64,000 bases of DNA from Molossus alvarezi. Taxonomy: Eukaryota; Chordata; Mammalia; Chiroptera; Molossidae. The notes beneath the pieces were generated by a model. That model searched no databases, was not told the origin of the DNA, and worked only from the letters and a program-made list of their open reading frames with translations. A program made the translations under genes and the position numbers. This document shows, piece by piece, positions 1 through 10,058 of the stretch. The stretch lies in the NCBI GenBank assembly GCA_037176705.1, contig CM073886.1, positions 19,825,501-19,889,500 on the forward strand, given 5' to 3'. Position 1 is the stretch's first letter, and each line of letters opens with the position of its first letter.

Positions 1-29
1 TATTACAATATGGAGTGAAAATAACACTA

Positions 30-242
30 GTCATCAGTGCTTAGGACCGCATTCTATGTGTTAGCCAATATCCTAAGCAATTAAAACGTCTTCTGTGTTG
101 CAATGGTTATAACTATTTAGTAGGGGGCATCATTATACCTAATTTACAAATGAGGAAACTGAGGCAGAGGTAATACACCCAGCTGGCAAGTGATGGCTCC
201 AGGACCTGGATTAAGTACTGCCGTCTGCTGTCTTTGGGAAAA
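30..242 (-). repeat. MIR SINE, near full length
   Basis: Reads as the complement of MIR. The segment around 145-165 (ACAAATGAGGAAACTGAGGC) is the hallmark MIR core, preceded by a TGTGTTAGCCA...-type end and followed by a degraded CAGCTGGCAAGTGATGG stretch. A VES SINE inserted at its far end. Old and diverged, no function visible. Confidence 0.75.
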
Positions 243-256
243 AAAAGAACAGGGAG

Positions 257-452
257 CACTGGCTGGTTTGGCTCAGCAGTTAGAGCATCAGCCTGCGGTC
301 CAGAGAGACTCGGGTTCAGTTCCTGCTAAGGGCACGTACCTCGGTTGCGGTTTGTCCCTGGACCTAGTTGGGTCATGCGGGAGGCAGCCACTCGATGTGT
401 CCCTTTCACGTCGATGTTTCTCTCTCCTCCTCTCTTTCCCTCCCACTGTATC

Positions 453-487
<35 letters not shown>
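257..487 (+). mobile_element. VES SINE (bat tRNA-derived), subfamily A
   Basis: tRNA-like head CTGGCTGGTTTGGCTCAGCAG with an A box, a B-box-like GGGTTCAGTTCC, then AAGGGCACGTACCTCGGTTG, a CT-rich body and a (CAA)n tail at about 457-489. It is flanked by exact 14-bp direct repeats AAAAGAACAGGGAG at 243-256 and 488-501. These are target-site duplications from L1-driven insertion into or beside the MIR. Non-autonomous, no protein. Confidence 0.93.
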
Positions 488-489
<2 letters not shown>

Positions 490-502
490 AAGAACAGGGA
501 GC

Positions 503-1085
503 CACAGATGCATAAGATAAGGAGCAGCTTGGGAAGCAAAATAGCTGCAAGAGGAGACGACTGGTTTGAGTTTTTCTGGATGATTAAGAATTAATCAGGT
601 GGGTTGAGGCCGGAGTTTCGGGCAGAAGAAAGCTAGAGGGAGTGGCGTGCAGACTGAGCCGAGTGGGATTTGACTTAAGCTAGGGAGTTGGAGGAGCGGT
701 CAGGACCAGGTGGGCATGAAGAGTTTTGTATTGCAGGTGAATGGGTGCCACTTCTTCCCTTTACCCTAATGCCTTTGTCCGTGGCTCCTGTAATGTGCCT
801 CACTGTTGCGCATCATTTTCTCAGCACCTTGGTTCTAGCGGGTGTCTGATTATCCTCCCACCCACATGAATTTCTTTCTCTGCCTGCTGATTGCCTGCTG
901 TGGTAGCCCTATTCACTTTGCCACCAGTTACGAAAACCCAACTGGGAAGAACAAGGGTAGGTCGCCGATATCAAATAGCATTGTCATGGGTCTCATTTGC
1001 CATCTTTCATCTTGGCTTCATCCCAACGCTTTCTTTTCCATTCCTGATAAGGGCCATTCTCTTGGGCTTCCTTGTTTCCTTGCGG
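503..1085. other. Unassigned sequence
   Basis: No repeat family or coding signature recognised. The two overlapping open frames near 842-1175 share no recognisable domain and lie across the junction into an L2-like segment, so they are treated as chance. Confidence 0.5.
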
Positions 1086-1290
1086 CCATTCATCCATCCG
1101 TGCAGTCATTCAACAAACCTTGAGCGAACATCGACTATGATACCGAGGCTGGATTATCTGAGAACACAGATATAAAGAAAATGCGACCCTTGCTCTCAAG
1201 TAGCTGAAACAAAAGAGGTAGCCATAAAGATTATTCATAAGTAGCATGATGTGGGAGGCTGCTGGAGTGGGGAGGGGACTCACTGATTTC
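1086..1290 (-). repeat. L2 3-prime end, diverged
   Basis: CATTCAACAAACCTTGAGCG, then a degraded GAACACAGATATAAAG...CCCTTGCTCTCAAGTAGCTG. This matches the usual complement of the L2 tail (attcaacaaatatttattgag...ctcatggagctt). Confidence 0.5.
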
Positions 1291-1609
1291 AGCAAGGGAA
1301 ACATATTGAGGGGGATTTGGTACCAGTGTACCTGCTACCACCTCTTAGCTTCAAACCTACTTTTTATATTGTGTGATGAGATGCTGAGTCTGGGTAAATT
1401 CCATTTCTGCTTTGGCCGGTGGCTCCCGGTTAGACCCTGCAAATGGAGATTCCCCCAAGGAGACTGCAAAGCTGGAGGAGAAAGAAGGGACCTGTTAGAT
1501 TAGTATTGGCTTCCTCTCCGCTGTCTGTTTCTATCTGCATCATCCCAGCCAGGCCCCTCCACTCCGTTCATTCCAGTAGTAGCAATTGATTCCAGTTTTT
1601 AGTTTCTTC

Positions 1610-1973
1610 ATGAATTACACAACCAACCTCACTACACCCCCTCAGAGACACAAGCCCCATTAGCCAGTGGCCCCTCCTCAGATAAGATCCCCCTCCCACT
1701 TCTGAGCTCAGAGACCAGCACCAAACAGCGCCTCAGACAGAGCCCAGTCCCAGCTCAGCAAGACTCTACCTCCAAGCTTTTAAATTTTAATAATTCCAAC
1801 CTCTTCCCTTTGTTCCTTCAGCCCTACGGGTGGTAGCTGCTCACCTGTGATATCTCAGAGTTCCTTTTGCCTTTTTAGTTCAATACCTACTTAATAATTC
1901 TTTATATTAAGTCCTCTCTGTTAAGATAACTAGTGTGAATTCTGTCTCCCGACCAGCCCCTACTGATACAGCT
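1610..1973 (+). repeat. LTR-like old repeat, 3-prime part
   Basis: CTGAGCTCAGAGACCAGCACC..., CCTTTGTTCCTTCAGCC..., a possible ATTAA-type polyadenylation context, and the end GACCAGCCCCTACTGATACAG. The order resembles mammalian LTR 3-prime ends that finish in CCTGACTGATACAG. Family not assigned. Confidence 0.45.
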
Positions 1974-2335
1974 TCCAAAAAAGTTTTGCTTACCACAGTT
2001 CTAAAGGATACCCAACAAGGAAAAGAGTTGAAGGAGAGAGGGAAGATAAAGGGTACAGCTAGGACTTTTGTTTGGGTCCAAAGGATTTTATTTCAATTTG
2101 ACCATACCTCCTTCCAAAGGAAAGGGCTTCCCAGTCGTCTTATACATGGCATGTGAAAAATCGATATTTATACAGCACACTGGGCTAAATGAAGAGAGTT
2201 GCTTTGATCCAAAGGTGATTGGCCGAAGGGTTGTACTGCCCCTGGGTCCCATCTCTCTGCCCTGAGGGACTACCTCGCTAGATGGGAAATCCTGCAGCAG
2301 ACTATTTCATCTCAGCGCGGAAGACCTGCCATAAG

Positions 2336-2336
<1 letters not shown>
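1974..2336. other. Unassigned sequence
   Basis: Unique-looking sequence between an LTR-like end and a TG tract. The open frames at 1935-2156 and 2068-2265 have no recognisable domain. Confidence 0.5.

Positions 2337-2376
<40 letters not shown>
2337..2376. repeat. (TG)n microsatellite
   Basis: About 18 TG units ending in TGCGCACC. Probably length-variable. Confidence 0.97.
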
Positions 2377-2377
<1 letters not shown>

Positions 2378-2399
2378 ACCTTCAAGGACTGGACTTAGT

Positions 2400-2573
2400 A
2401 TCATAGATAGTGGAGCCTGGAAGAGACCTTAGACATGATGCTACCCATAGTTCCCCTTTTGCCCAAGAAGAAATGTAGGTATGTAGATTTGCAGGAGGAA
2501 AGTGATCTATCCAAAGTCCTGAGCCCCTCCACTTGTGGTACTTTGTTATGGCAACCCTAGGAACCTGATACAG
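2400..2573 (+). repeat. Ancient SINE/LTR remnants
   Basis: TGGAGCCTGGAAGAGACCTTAG recalls old MIR-superfamily copies. The end at about 2530-2573 (TTGTGGTACTTTGTTATGGC ... CTGATACAG) resembles the 3-prime end of MLT1-type LTRs. An L1 segment follows directly. Confidence 0.4.
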
Positions 2574-2589
2574 CTATAATTTAAGGAGC

Positions 2590-3290
2590 ACAACAAACAA
2601 ACACAAATGGACAATAACAAGCATTGGTGAGGATGTGGAGAAATAGGAGGCCTGGTATGTCGCTCGTGGGGATGTAGAACCACGCACCTGCTGTAGAAAA
2701 CAGCTTGGTGTTCCTCAGTAAGTGAAAGAATTACCATGTAATCAGCAGTTCCACTAGCAATCCCTTCTCTTGTTTTATACCTAAAGAACTGAAAATAGAC
2801 AATCAAAGAAAAACCTCTGCGTGAGTGTTCACAGCCATACTGTTCATAATCGTCAAAAGTGAAAACGACGCCAATGCCCATCAATTGATGGATGATATAT
2901 ACAAACAAAATATGGTACCTACGTACAATGGGATCTTGTTTGGCTATAAAAACAAATCAGGTACTTGTACATGCTACACCATAAATGAACCTAGAAAATA
3001 CCCCCACCCCAAAATCAGACACAAAAGTTTACATCTCATATGATTCCATTATAAGAACTATCCAGAAAAGATAAATCTATAAAGATTTTCTACACGCCAA
3101 GAAACTTTAAAGGTGAGGAAAAATTGCCTGATGGGTATAAAGTTTTGGGGGGAGGGTGATAAAAATGTTTTGAATTGAGATAGAAGTGTTGATTGTACAA
3201 CATTGTGAATGTACTAAACGCTATTGGAGTTCTTTAAATGATTAATTTCATGTTATTTGAGTTTCACCTCAACATAAAAATGGAAAACAA
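2590..3290 (+). repeat. L1 3-prime end (old L1M-type)
   Basis: Shows the end-of-ORF2 and 3-prime UTR order of old L1: GGTGAGGATGTGGAGAAAT, CATACTGTTCATAATCG, CCCATCAATTGATGGATGAT, TGATTCCATTATAAG, TTGATTGTACAACATTGTGA and a terminal ACCTCAACATAAAAA. Many stops, no intact frame. Confidence 0.85.
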
Positions 3291-3518
3291 AAAATAGTGG
3301 CCTAAGTTTGGCAAATCAGTATGGCCAAAGGGAAAGAGTATGGTTACATATTGGTTTTCGAAAGATAACAGGAAGAGATTGGAGAAAGATAAGCAAGAGT
3401 AGAGAAATAAAAACAGAGATACTACTCCTATGATTTAGGTAAGAAATAAAGTTCTTGGAATATATCTATGGCAGTGAGGATACAGAGAAATAAATTGATT
3501 TAAAAGATACCTATAAGA
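3291..3518. other. Unassigned sequence
   Basis: No recognised family. Purine-rich with several A-rich runs, ending at the VES SINE. Confidence 0.5.
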
Positions 3519-3636
3519 GCCATGGCTGGGTGGCTCAATTGGTTGAAATGTTGCCCCATACAACAAAAGGTTGCAAGTTCAATCCCTGGTCAGGCTCATA
3601 TGGGAGACAATTAATCAATGTTTCCCTCTCACATCA

Positions 3637-3679
<43 letters not shown>

Positions 3680-3745
3680 CCCCTCTCTCTCCCTCTCTCT
3701 CTCCCTCCCCCCCCAAAAAATCAATCAACATATCCTCACGTGAGG

Positions 3746-3748
<3 letters not shown>
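3519..3748 (+). mobile_element. VES SINE with expanded CT body
   Basis: Head GCCATGGCTGGGTGGCTCAA, B-box-like GCAAGTTCAATCCC, then ATCAATGTTTCCCTCTCAC, a long (CT)n at about 3642-3711, and a tail with the palindrome ATCCTCACGTGAGGAT at 3732-3747. It passes straight into a TA array. Clear target-site duplications were not found. Confidence 0.92.

Positions 3749-3798
<50 letters not shown>
3749..3798. repeat. (TA)n microsatellite in the SINE tail
   Basis: About 24 TA units directly after the VES tail, typical of microsatellite growth from a SINE A-rich end. Able to form cruciforms. Confidence 0.97.
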
Positions 3799-3799
<1 letters not shown>

Positions 3800-4880
3800 C
3801 GTATATGAGAGAGAATCATTAGGATAAGCAGTTACAGGGTGGCTGCTAAGATCTGGGGTTCAGATCAATGTGTATTTGACTCATACTTCTACCACTTACC
3901 AGCTCTGTAGACCTAAGCCTTGTCTCCTTGTGTGAATAACAATTGGGATAATTGTTATATCTTCCTGTAAAATTCCAAGGTATCCTAGAAAAGAAGTCAA
4001 GACACTTCATCAGAGAGATCGAGACTATGTCTCAAAGGAGAACATTTTGATCCAGGTTCTCAAAGATGACCCAAATCACTAATATCTGGTTTTCTGGCAT
4101 CCAACACGAAAAGCACCTCCAGAATGGTCTGCAATGTGTCACTCGCTCAGCATTGCACTCTTGAGCATGCCAAGTTGTCTAACATGTATCCCCTAAGAGG
4201 GTAAATCAACCTGCAACTGACTCAGAAACTATAGGCTAGAAGGACATTAGCAGAGATGACCTAAACCATGAACTGCATAAAGAGAAGGAACCATGTCAAG
4301 TTCACAGGCAAATGTTGGAAGATTCTGGACACTCTGCCCTAACATAGCCATCCAGCCCACTAGCAGCAAAAGTGGTGAAACACTGCTCCCTGTCTTTTTG
4401 CTATATCACCCGATTTTGATTGTCTGCTTACACTTTACCAAAGAGGAGCAAGGGTGGGGGCTTCAGCTAGGAGAGAATCGAACTTGTGGTGTCTGTGACA
4501 TGCCCAGCTGGAGATGTCCAGCTAGAAGCTGCATATACACGGGTTGACTCGTATGGGTGCAAGTCATGGGATTTTATGAGCTATTCCAGGATAGAACTTA
4601 ACAACCACATGTAAGATCCAAACGGAAGGGAATCAGTGAAGGCAATCAGAAGGAATTTGGGAGGTCTAGCTGGGTGAGGAAAGAAGATTCACTCACGGAA
4701 CTTAGTGTCGTGGAAACCGAGAGAGAAGAGAAAGTCAAGGCCAGGCAGCCCGGTCAGGTCTTCATTCTCCCATGCTCCATGCCTGGCATCCTGAAATTTA
4801 TTAATAAAGCAGTGCAAGCAAGTTGAAGATACTAGAAGGCAGAAATGCAATCAGAATTGAATGGAACGTGTGTTACTGTG
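3799..4880. other. Unassigned sequence, about 1.1 kb
   Basis: No clear repeat match and no coding signature. An open frame at 4293-4547 lacks any recognisable domain. Confidence 0.5.
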
Positions 4881-5640
4881 GAAGCAGGAAAATGAAATTA
4901 ATCTGGAGGGAAATACAATTCCATTACTGCTGGTCGCTCCAGCTAAACTAGTAACCACATTTCGTGTAATTCTTCAGTAGCTGAACAAAGTTAAAACTCC
5001 GCATTCTCATAAAAAGTCATTTGCCTTTTTAAAGGCAGGAACATAAAAGAAAAACATCCTCTTAGTCTCCCCCCTTTGCAGCACTTGGCTTCTAATCCGA
5101 TTTCTTCAGTGAAGAAGCCTGGGAAATTGGATTTTGAGTGTTGAGGACACAGTTCAAGTTTCCAAACCTGGCGTGCCCACTTTGCTGGGGAAGAATAATG
5201 GGGTCGGCTTGCCCCGACCGCTTGAGAAGTCTCACTCTATTGAATTGAATCAACTTTAGACAACTGGATTTGAACTGTGACTTGAGAACGGAATGTTGTG
5301 AATCAAGGTGCTGTGTGAACTTTTCAGCCTCGGCTGCTGACACGTTTCCGTGGAAGCCCTTTAAGCTGAAGGGCTCAGACCTCAACTGCCTTCTTCCCGA
5401 TGAGAATGCATTTTAATCACAGTGCAGGCCCACAGGTTTGCATGTCTGCAGAGCCCCGCGGCCTTGGCTTTGAGGCTGCCCCGGCTGACATTCACTTTGC
5501 AAGATTAAAAAATAGAGGTAAAAATAAGAGAAAGAAGCAAATAACCAACATGCAAGTGCATTCTTTTGGGACTGGGTGCAATCAATGTGACGCATTCACC
5601 GGTGGTAGGGCTTTAAGCCATTCGCTCTGGGGGTCTGGAG
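4881..5640. promoter_or_regulatory. Repeat-free block, possible conserved element
   Basis: About 760 bases without recognised repeats. It contains GAAATTAATCTGG, TAGCTGAACAAAG, TTTGCCTTTTTAAAGGCAGG (self-complementary core CCTTTTTAAAGG) and GATGAGAATGCATTTTAATC. This texture is seen in mammalian conserved non-coding elements, but one sequence cannot show conservation. The open frames inside are short and domain-free. Confidence 0.3.
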
Positions 5641-6229
5641 GCTGATACAATTGGGGACATGGGTTCTGAGAGATCTCATATGCCATATTCAGAGCATACT
5701 GGGTTTTTGTGGTAGTTACTGTTCATTTGCTTGTTTTGTTCTTTTAACAATAAAGCAAAAGAGAATTTAACTGGATTTCCCCCACACACACTCATATATT
5801 TTCAAGAACTACCTGCAGGAAAATTGATTTATATGTTCTTTAGCTGTGAAAACAAAACAAACCGAAAATCTTAGAGATGATATTGGCTACGGCCCCTCTG
5901 GAGGTTATTTATTTAGAAATTAGCTAACCAGGAGAGGGGGGGAACAGTCAGTTGAATGCAGTGGAATGAACACCACTGAACTTGGAATTAGAAACTGTTC
6001 TTCCCGCAGACCTTTGCGGGTAAACCCGTTCTGTCTCTGTCTTTCATTCTTGCTCACATAAAATGAGTTCAAGGCTGAATCGCACTTTTTCAAAAGTTTT
6101 TTTGTTTGACTCTCCAATCTAATTCCCCAGCCCTTCCCCTCTGCAGCACTTATTTGTGATCATTTGTTAAAAGCCCCTTGAGGGAGTGAGCAGACTAGTT
6201 CTGGTCCTGCCGCCTGCCCTGTACTTAGC
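5641..6229 (+). other. Mostly unassigned; weak MIR trace at 5945-6075
   Basis: A segment beginning GTTGAATGCAGTGGAATGAA and ending near GCTCACATAAAATGAG could be a heavily decayed plus-strand MIR. The rest is unassigned. Confidence 0.35.
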
Positions 6230-6345
6230 ATAGGTGTCTGATCCGTACACATCCATTATCTGTGGCCCTGGGTGATCAAGTGACCTGGTGAATCTCCAAT
6301 CTGTAAAGTGGGTATAATGCTGCTTAGCCTGCAGAGGGCTAGGGG
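6230..6345 (+). repeat. MIR fragment
   Basis: CTGGGTGATCAAGTGACCTG, then CTCCAATCTGTAAAGTGGGT and ATAATGCTGCTTAGCC follow the 3-prime half of plus-strand MIR. Confidence 0.55.
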
Positions 6346-6469
6346 GACAGCAGATGAAAGTGTCCTACACATTGACGTTGCACTTATTTTAAAAGACTTT
6401 ATCATGTCCCTCTATATTCTTATTTCATTTTGTATGTATTCAAGGAATGCTCTTTCTTATGTGGAAAAC

Positions 6470-6592
6470 ACAGCAAGAGGAAAATAAAATTCATGCTATT
6501 TCTTCTGGGTTCAGAGATTATCACTGATTTATTTTAAGCTACTAGCTTTGTGATATTTTGTTACAGCAATAGTAGGAAACTAATACTGACCT
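6470..6592 (+). repeat. LTR 3-prime end, MLT1-like
   Basis: TTTTAAGCTACTAGCTTTGT then TTTGTTACAGCAATAGTAGG and AACTAATACTG. This is the common mammalian MaLR-type ending (ttaagccactaagtttg...gttacagcaatag...aactaatacag). The 5-prime part is not recognisable. Confidence 0.45.
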
Positions 6593-6826
6593 CTGCAGTT
6601 GACCATACTTTTCTATTTCAGTCACGAAAATGATGGAGAAAATGGCTAACGGGTGCAGAACATGTAATTTACATAATTTCACAGAGGAGTGGTTACTGCA
6701 CTGGTGTAAGTGGGGAAAAGTGAAGTTGTTATTTCTTTACATCAAAGTATTCCATGCCTGGGATAGCATTCAGCAAAAGCCATAACTGTAATTAGAGGTG
6801 CCAGGATGTGTCCCTCCTAAAAGAAC
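6593..6826. other. Unassigned sequence
   Basis: Short interval between an LTR end and the start of the solo LTR. Nothing recognised. Confidence 0.45.
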
Positions 6827-7682
6827 TGTGGTAGGCAGTTAGACAGACATGAGCAGAGCAGGGACAATAGGCCAGGTACAGAAGGTCACCAGGATGGAAG
6901 CCCCAGGCGCCTAGCAACAGGCAAAACTGGGAAAACAAGGACCTCGCCCCCAGGGTGACCTTTCCTCCACTAGCATTTTTCTGATTATGTGGTTTAGACC
7001 CCCTGCCCTTTCACATTGATGGTCATGTGGCTCGGACCCTCCCTTGCCCCTTCCTCCCTTGGTGTGTTGCTAGTCACGCAGGTTAGATTCCCTTAGAGGG
7101 GAATAAACAAAGGTCTAAGAAAACAGCCCTTAGGCATTAGCTCCCAAGACAATGAGGTCCTGACCCTCATCAAATGCATGTAGGCCCCACTTGTGTTTCA
7201 GCACCAGGCCCGGACAAACAGCAAAGCCAGATAAGTGATACCAAGGTTGACCCCAGGACCAGCTGCATTGACTAATGACCTCCTGCTTCGGCACCGACCA
7301 ATCAGTGGAGACCATGACCCTGAAAGGGCACACCTGGAAAGCTGATGAATAATCTCTTGAGACCCTTCCCTGGGACCTCCCCTAAAACCTCCACCATTAA
7401 AGGTCTTTAGGACAGAGGACCCAGCATGCTCTGCCTCCCAGGAGCATGCCTGCACCTTTCCCCACCCTCTCATCCTCCCCCCCAAGGGAGATTTTCTTGC
7501 CTCACTTTCTCCTAAGCTCCAAGGGTCCTTCTTTGGCCTCTGTAACTTGTTTCCTGAGCCCATTTCTCCTACCTCTATGACTTCCTAAATAAACGTTCTA
7601 TTGTAGTTTGAGTCTTGGCTTTGAATTCTCTCCTCGCCAGAACTCAAGTAGTGAGGTCCGGTCTGACCCCACCAGCCTCACA
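6827..7682 (+). mobile_element. Solo LTR of an endogenous retrovirus, class I-like
   Basis: Begins TGTGGTAGGCAGTTAGACAG, has a CCAAT box at 7298-7302, a polyadenylation signal AATAAA at 7588-7593, then GTTTGAGTCTTGGCTTTGAA, a typical R/U5 pattern of gammaretrovirus-like LTRs. The right end is uncertain. One choice is 7639 (CGCCA), which gives a 4-base direct repeat GAAC at 6823-6826 and 7640-7643. The other is about 7682 (AGCCTCACA). No primer-binding site, gag, pol or env sequence follows, so it appears solo and carries no viral protein. Confidence 0.7.
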
Positions 7683-8282
7683 CCAGGTGCCGCTCTCACC
7701 GCCCCCATGGGATGACCACTGCGTGCTGGCATCTGGTCCTGGGCACCGCTTCCTAGTCTAGCTGTCCCCACTCCCACCCTCACTTATCTTTGTCAGAGGT
7801 CTGGGCTCAGCAGACATATTGCAAAAGAACCATTTTAATCTTTCCCTCTCTCTTTTAAAAGCTTTTATGATTGTTGTTGTTCCTAGAACAAAGAGAAAGA
7901 GACTTTTCAGCAATATTTTGTAGTTCAAGGTGTCAGGAACCATTACAGGGAAGTGCAAAGACTCTGTCCCAGCTAGAATACGTCACCTCTCTTTGAGAGA
8001 CTGGGCTGCAAGGTAAGTGGTCTCTTGCCTCTGATTTCTTTCATACCCGGAGCCTCTCACTTAGCCTAAGCAGGGAGCATGGGCTGCACACCCTTTGAAA
8101 AATAAAGGAGAGAAAGACAGAGCTTTGGGAAGAAGAGACAGAGGCAGCTTTTGTGTTCATCTTGTCCAACTTCAGAGACTTGATGGAAATTGACATTGCC
8201 ATAATTGTAAAAGGAAAAGCTTAGAAAGAGTTTTTTGTTGTTTGTTTTTTTAATTTTTATTTGTTTATTTGTTGTCTTATAG
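7683..8282. other. Unassigned sequence
   Basis: Runs from the LTR to a T-rich stretch at about 8229-8280. Nothing repeat-like or coding recognised. Confidence 0.45.
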
Positions 8283-8344
8283 TGGAGCTTGAGGAAAGAG
8301 CAAAGAATGACATTCCTGTCTGGGAGAAAGAAGCAGAGTTTAGG
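8283..8344 (+). other. Possible internal exon (speculative)
   Basis: A T-rich tract ending TGTCTTATAG precedes the segment and the donor GTAAGG follows at 8345. Reading from 8285 gives 20 charged, protein-like codons to the last base (E-L-E-E-R-A-K-N-D-I-P-V-W-E-K-E-A-E-F-R). No domain or gene is recognised and no partner exon is visible nearby. By chance such a configuration is not rare in 64 kb. Confidence 0.15.
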
Positions 8345-8350
8345 GTAAGG

Positions 8351-8929
8351 ATGTTGACAGTGCCAATGTCTAGCTGGGCTTTTGAGGGTTCTGGGCTCTG
8401 GCATGAAACTGAACGTCCGCAGAGTTTAAACAAATGCAACCCTGTGTGCCGACGGAATAACTAAACTCCTTGCACAGAAACAAACACCCTTTATAAAAAG
8501 TCAAATCAATTTAAAAATGACCAAATAGTTTCCAATTCAAAGCATCTTTTGGTTGATCCAAAGGCAAGAGTTACAACAGGCAGAGGGATTTCGATCATTG
8601 TATTTGCTGTATTGAGGTGCTCACCATTTTCTGTTTTCAGGTCAAACATAAGCTCTCAACCTCACCGTGTGTCCAAACTCTGCTACTAGGATCCTGGGGC
8701 AACAAAATTAAAAAGCAATCTATTTGCTGGCCAAAGAAAATAGTCCATTCAGTGAGAGGACTTTTTGCAGGTTGTTTGTCCAAGTTGACAAAACTTTCTG
8801 ACTTGCCTCGACATATTCTATTCCCCAACTAACACAACCCTAAGCACATAGGGTGGAGAGAGATGAAACGGGAGTATCTAGGAAAGGTTGATAAAAGCTG
8901 AATTCTGACTCCTTTGTCTGTGTTAAAAA
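8351..8929. other. Unassigned sequence
   Basis: Unique-looking. The opposed open frames at about 8617-8832 read across each other and neither has a recognisable domain. Confidence 0.45.
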
Positions 8930-9286
8930 ACAAAATTCAGTGCATTACATTTGAAGAGCTAACTGGCTTTGTCAAGGGACTCAGAAATCGTGCAGCATCC
9001 TATCTGGCAACTACAAGGATACTCCATGGGGTTGTATAAAGTGGAAGGTTTATGTTTTTAGATCAGAACATCTTTGGGGGTAAGGGAAAGGCAACGGTTT
9101 TTATCAAGCAGATTGCCTCTTCTTTCTATGTGGTTGGGGCTGGAGGGTGGGATAGTGGAGAGGGTCCATATAACACATTAGCCCAGAGGTGTTGGTCAGA
9201 AACTGGTTGATTCATATTATACTTCTGGGAGAGGTTGGAGCAGCAATTTGGTCAGGTTTAAATCTATAGTTGGTCTCATGTTTTTG
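8930..9286 (-). repeat. Old LTR-like repeat, split by L1
   Basis: AAAATTCAGTGCATTACATTT, GAAGAGCTAACTGGCTTTG, ACTCAGAAATCGTGCAGCAT resemble the complement of an old mammalian LTR. It may continue after the L1 at 9511-9600 (GGCCTGTAGTTTTTTCTTTA). Family unknown. Confidence 0.35.
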
Positions 9287-9499
9287 GTTTTGTACACTTT
9301 ATTTTTGTTACACTATCACAGATGTTCCCCTTTTTCACCTCCTTGCTCACCTCCACCCAGCCCCCACCCCTTCCCTCGGTCATCACCACACTGCTGTCTG
9401 TGTCTGTGGGTTCCACATATATGTCCCTTGGCTAATCCCATCACCTTCCTTCATCCAGTCGTCCTCCCCTCGGACAGCGGTCAGTCCGTTTCATGTATC
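9287..9499 (-). mobile_element. L1 3-prime end, truncated
   Basis: Complement of the same kind of 3-prime end as the L1 at 45708-46097: both have, in sense, a G-rich segment, then AACATCTGT, a short A-rich link and an A-rich end. Near-identical flanks CATGTTTTTG (9277-9286) and CATGGTTTTTG (9500-9510) suggest a target-site duplication. Relatively young compared with neighbours. Confidence 0.7.
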
Positions 9500-9600
9500 C
9501 ATGGTTTTTGAGCATGAGTGGCACCATTTTAGGCCTGTAGTTTTTTCTTTAACATCTGAAAGGACTCATCTATGGAAATTCTATCGTGAACTCCCTGAAG

Positions 9601-10058
9601 GTCCATAAGTAAATATAACAAGTAAAAAGAAAAAAGCCTGGACTCTAGATTGCAGCTGCCTAATGAAGATGGACCACACTCCTCACCTTTGTTCACCTCT
9701 ACTCTTATTTACAGGAGTCTGGAACCGGGTTGGCGCCTGAAGGTATTTTATTTTATATTTTAGCCATTCTAATTCAATTAGTAGGCAATAAAAAGGGGGG
9801 GAAGCCATTATGCAAATATATGACCATTCAAAGTCAAAAATTGGGGTCAGGAGGTGGAGGTTGGGAAGAATAAAGATTTGGAGATTTTTTTTCTTGTCAG
9901 AGTTCATCTCCTGTTTCACTGTAATGTTAATTTTCTGAATATTATTGACATTCAAACTCAACAAACTATCTCTTCAGTCTTACCGCCCTCATTCCGGCTG
10001 CACTGAGTAATACATTTTCTTAAAGGACACCTCGGCCCTTTTGCTTCCAGATCCAGAT
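9601..10058. other. Unassigned sequence
   Basis: No repeat family recognised. Contains a short G run near 9796 and an A/T-rich stretch. Confidence 0.45.

Noticed and set aside
190..594. 134-codon open frame with a Gln run
   Set aside because: Crosses MIR and VES. The Gln run is the SINE (CAA)n tail.
6827..7682. Complete provirus
   Set aside because: No primer-binding site, gag, pol or env sequence follows, and no second LTR was found in the window.
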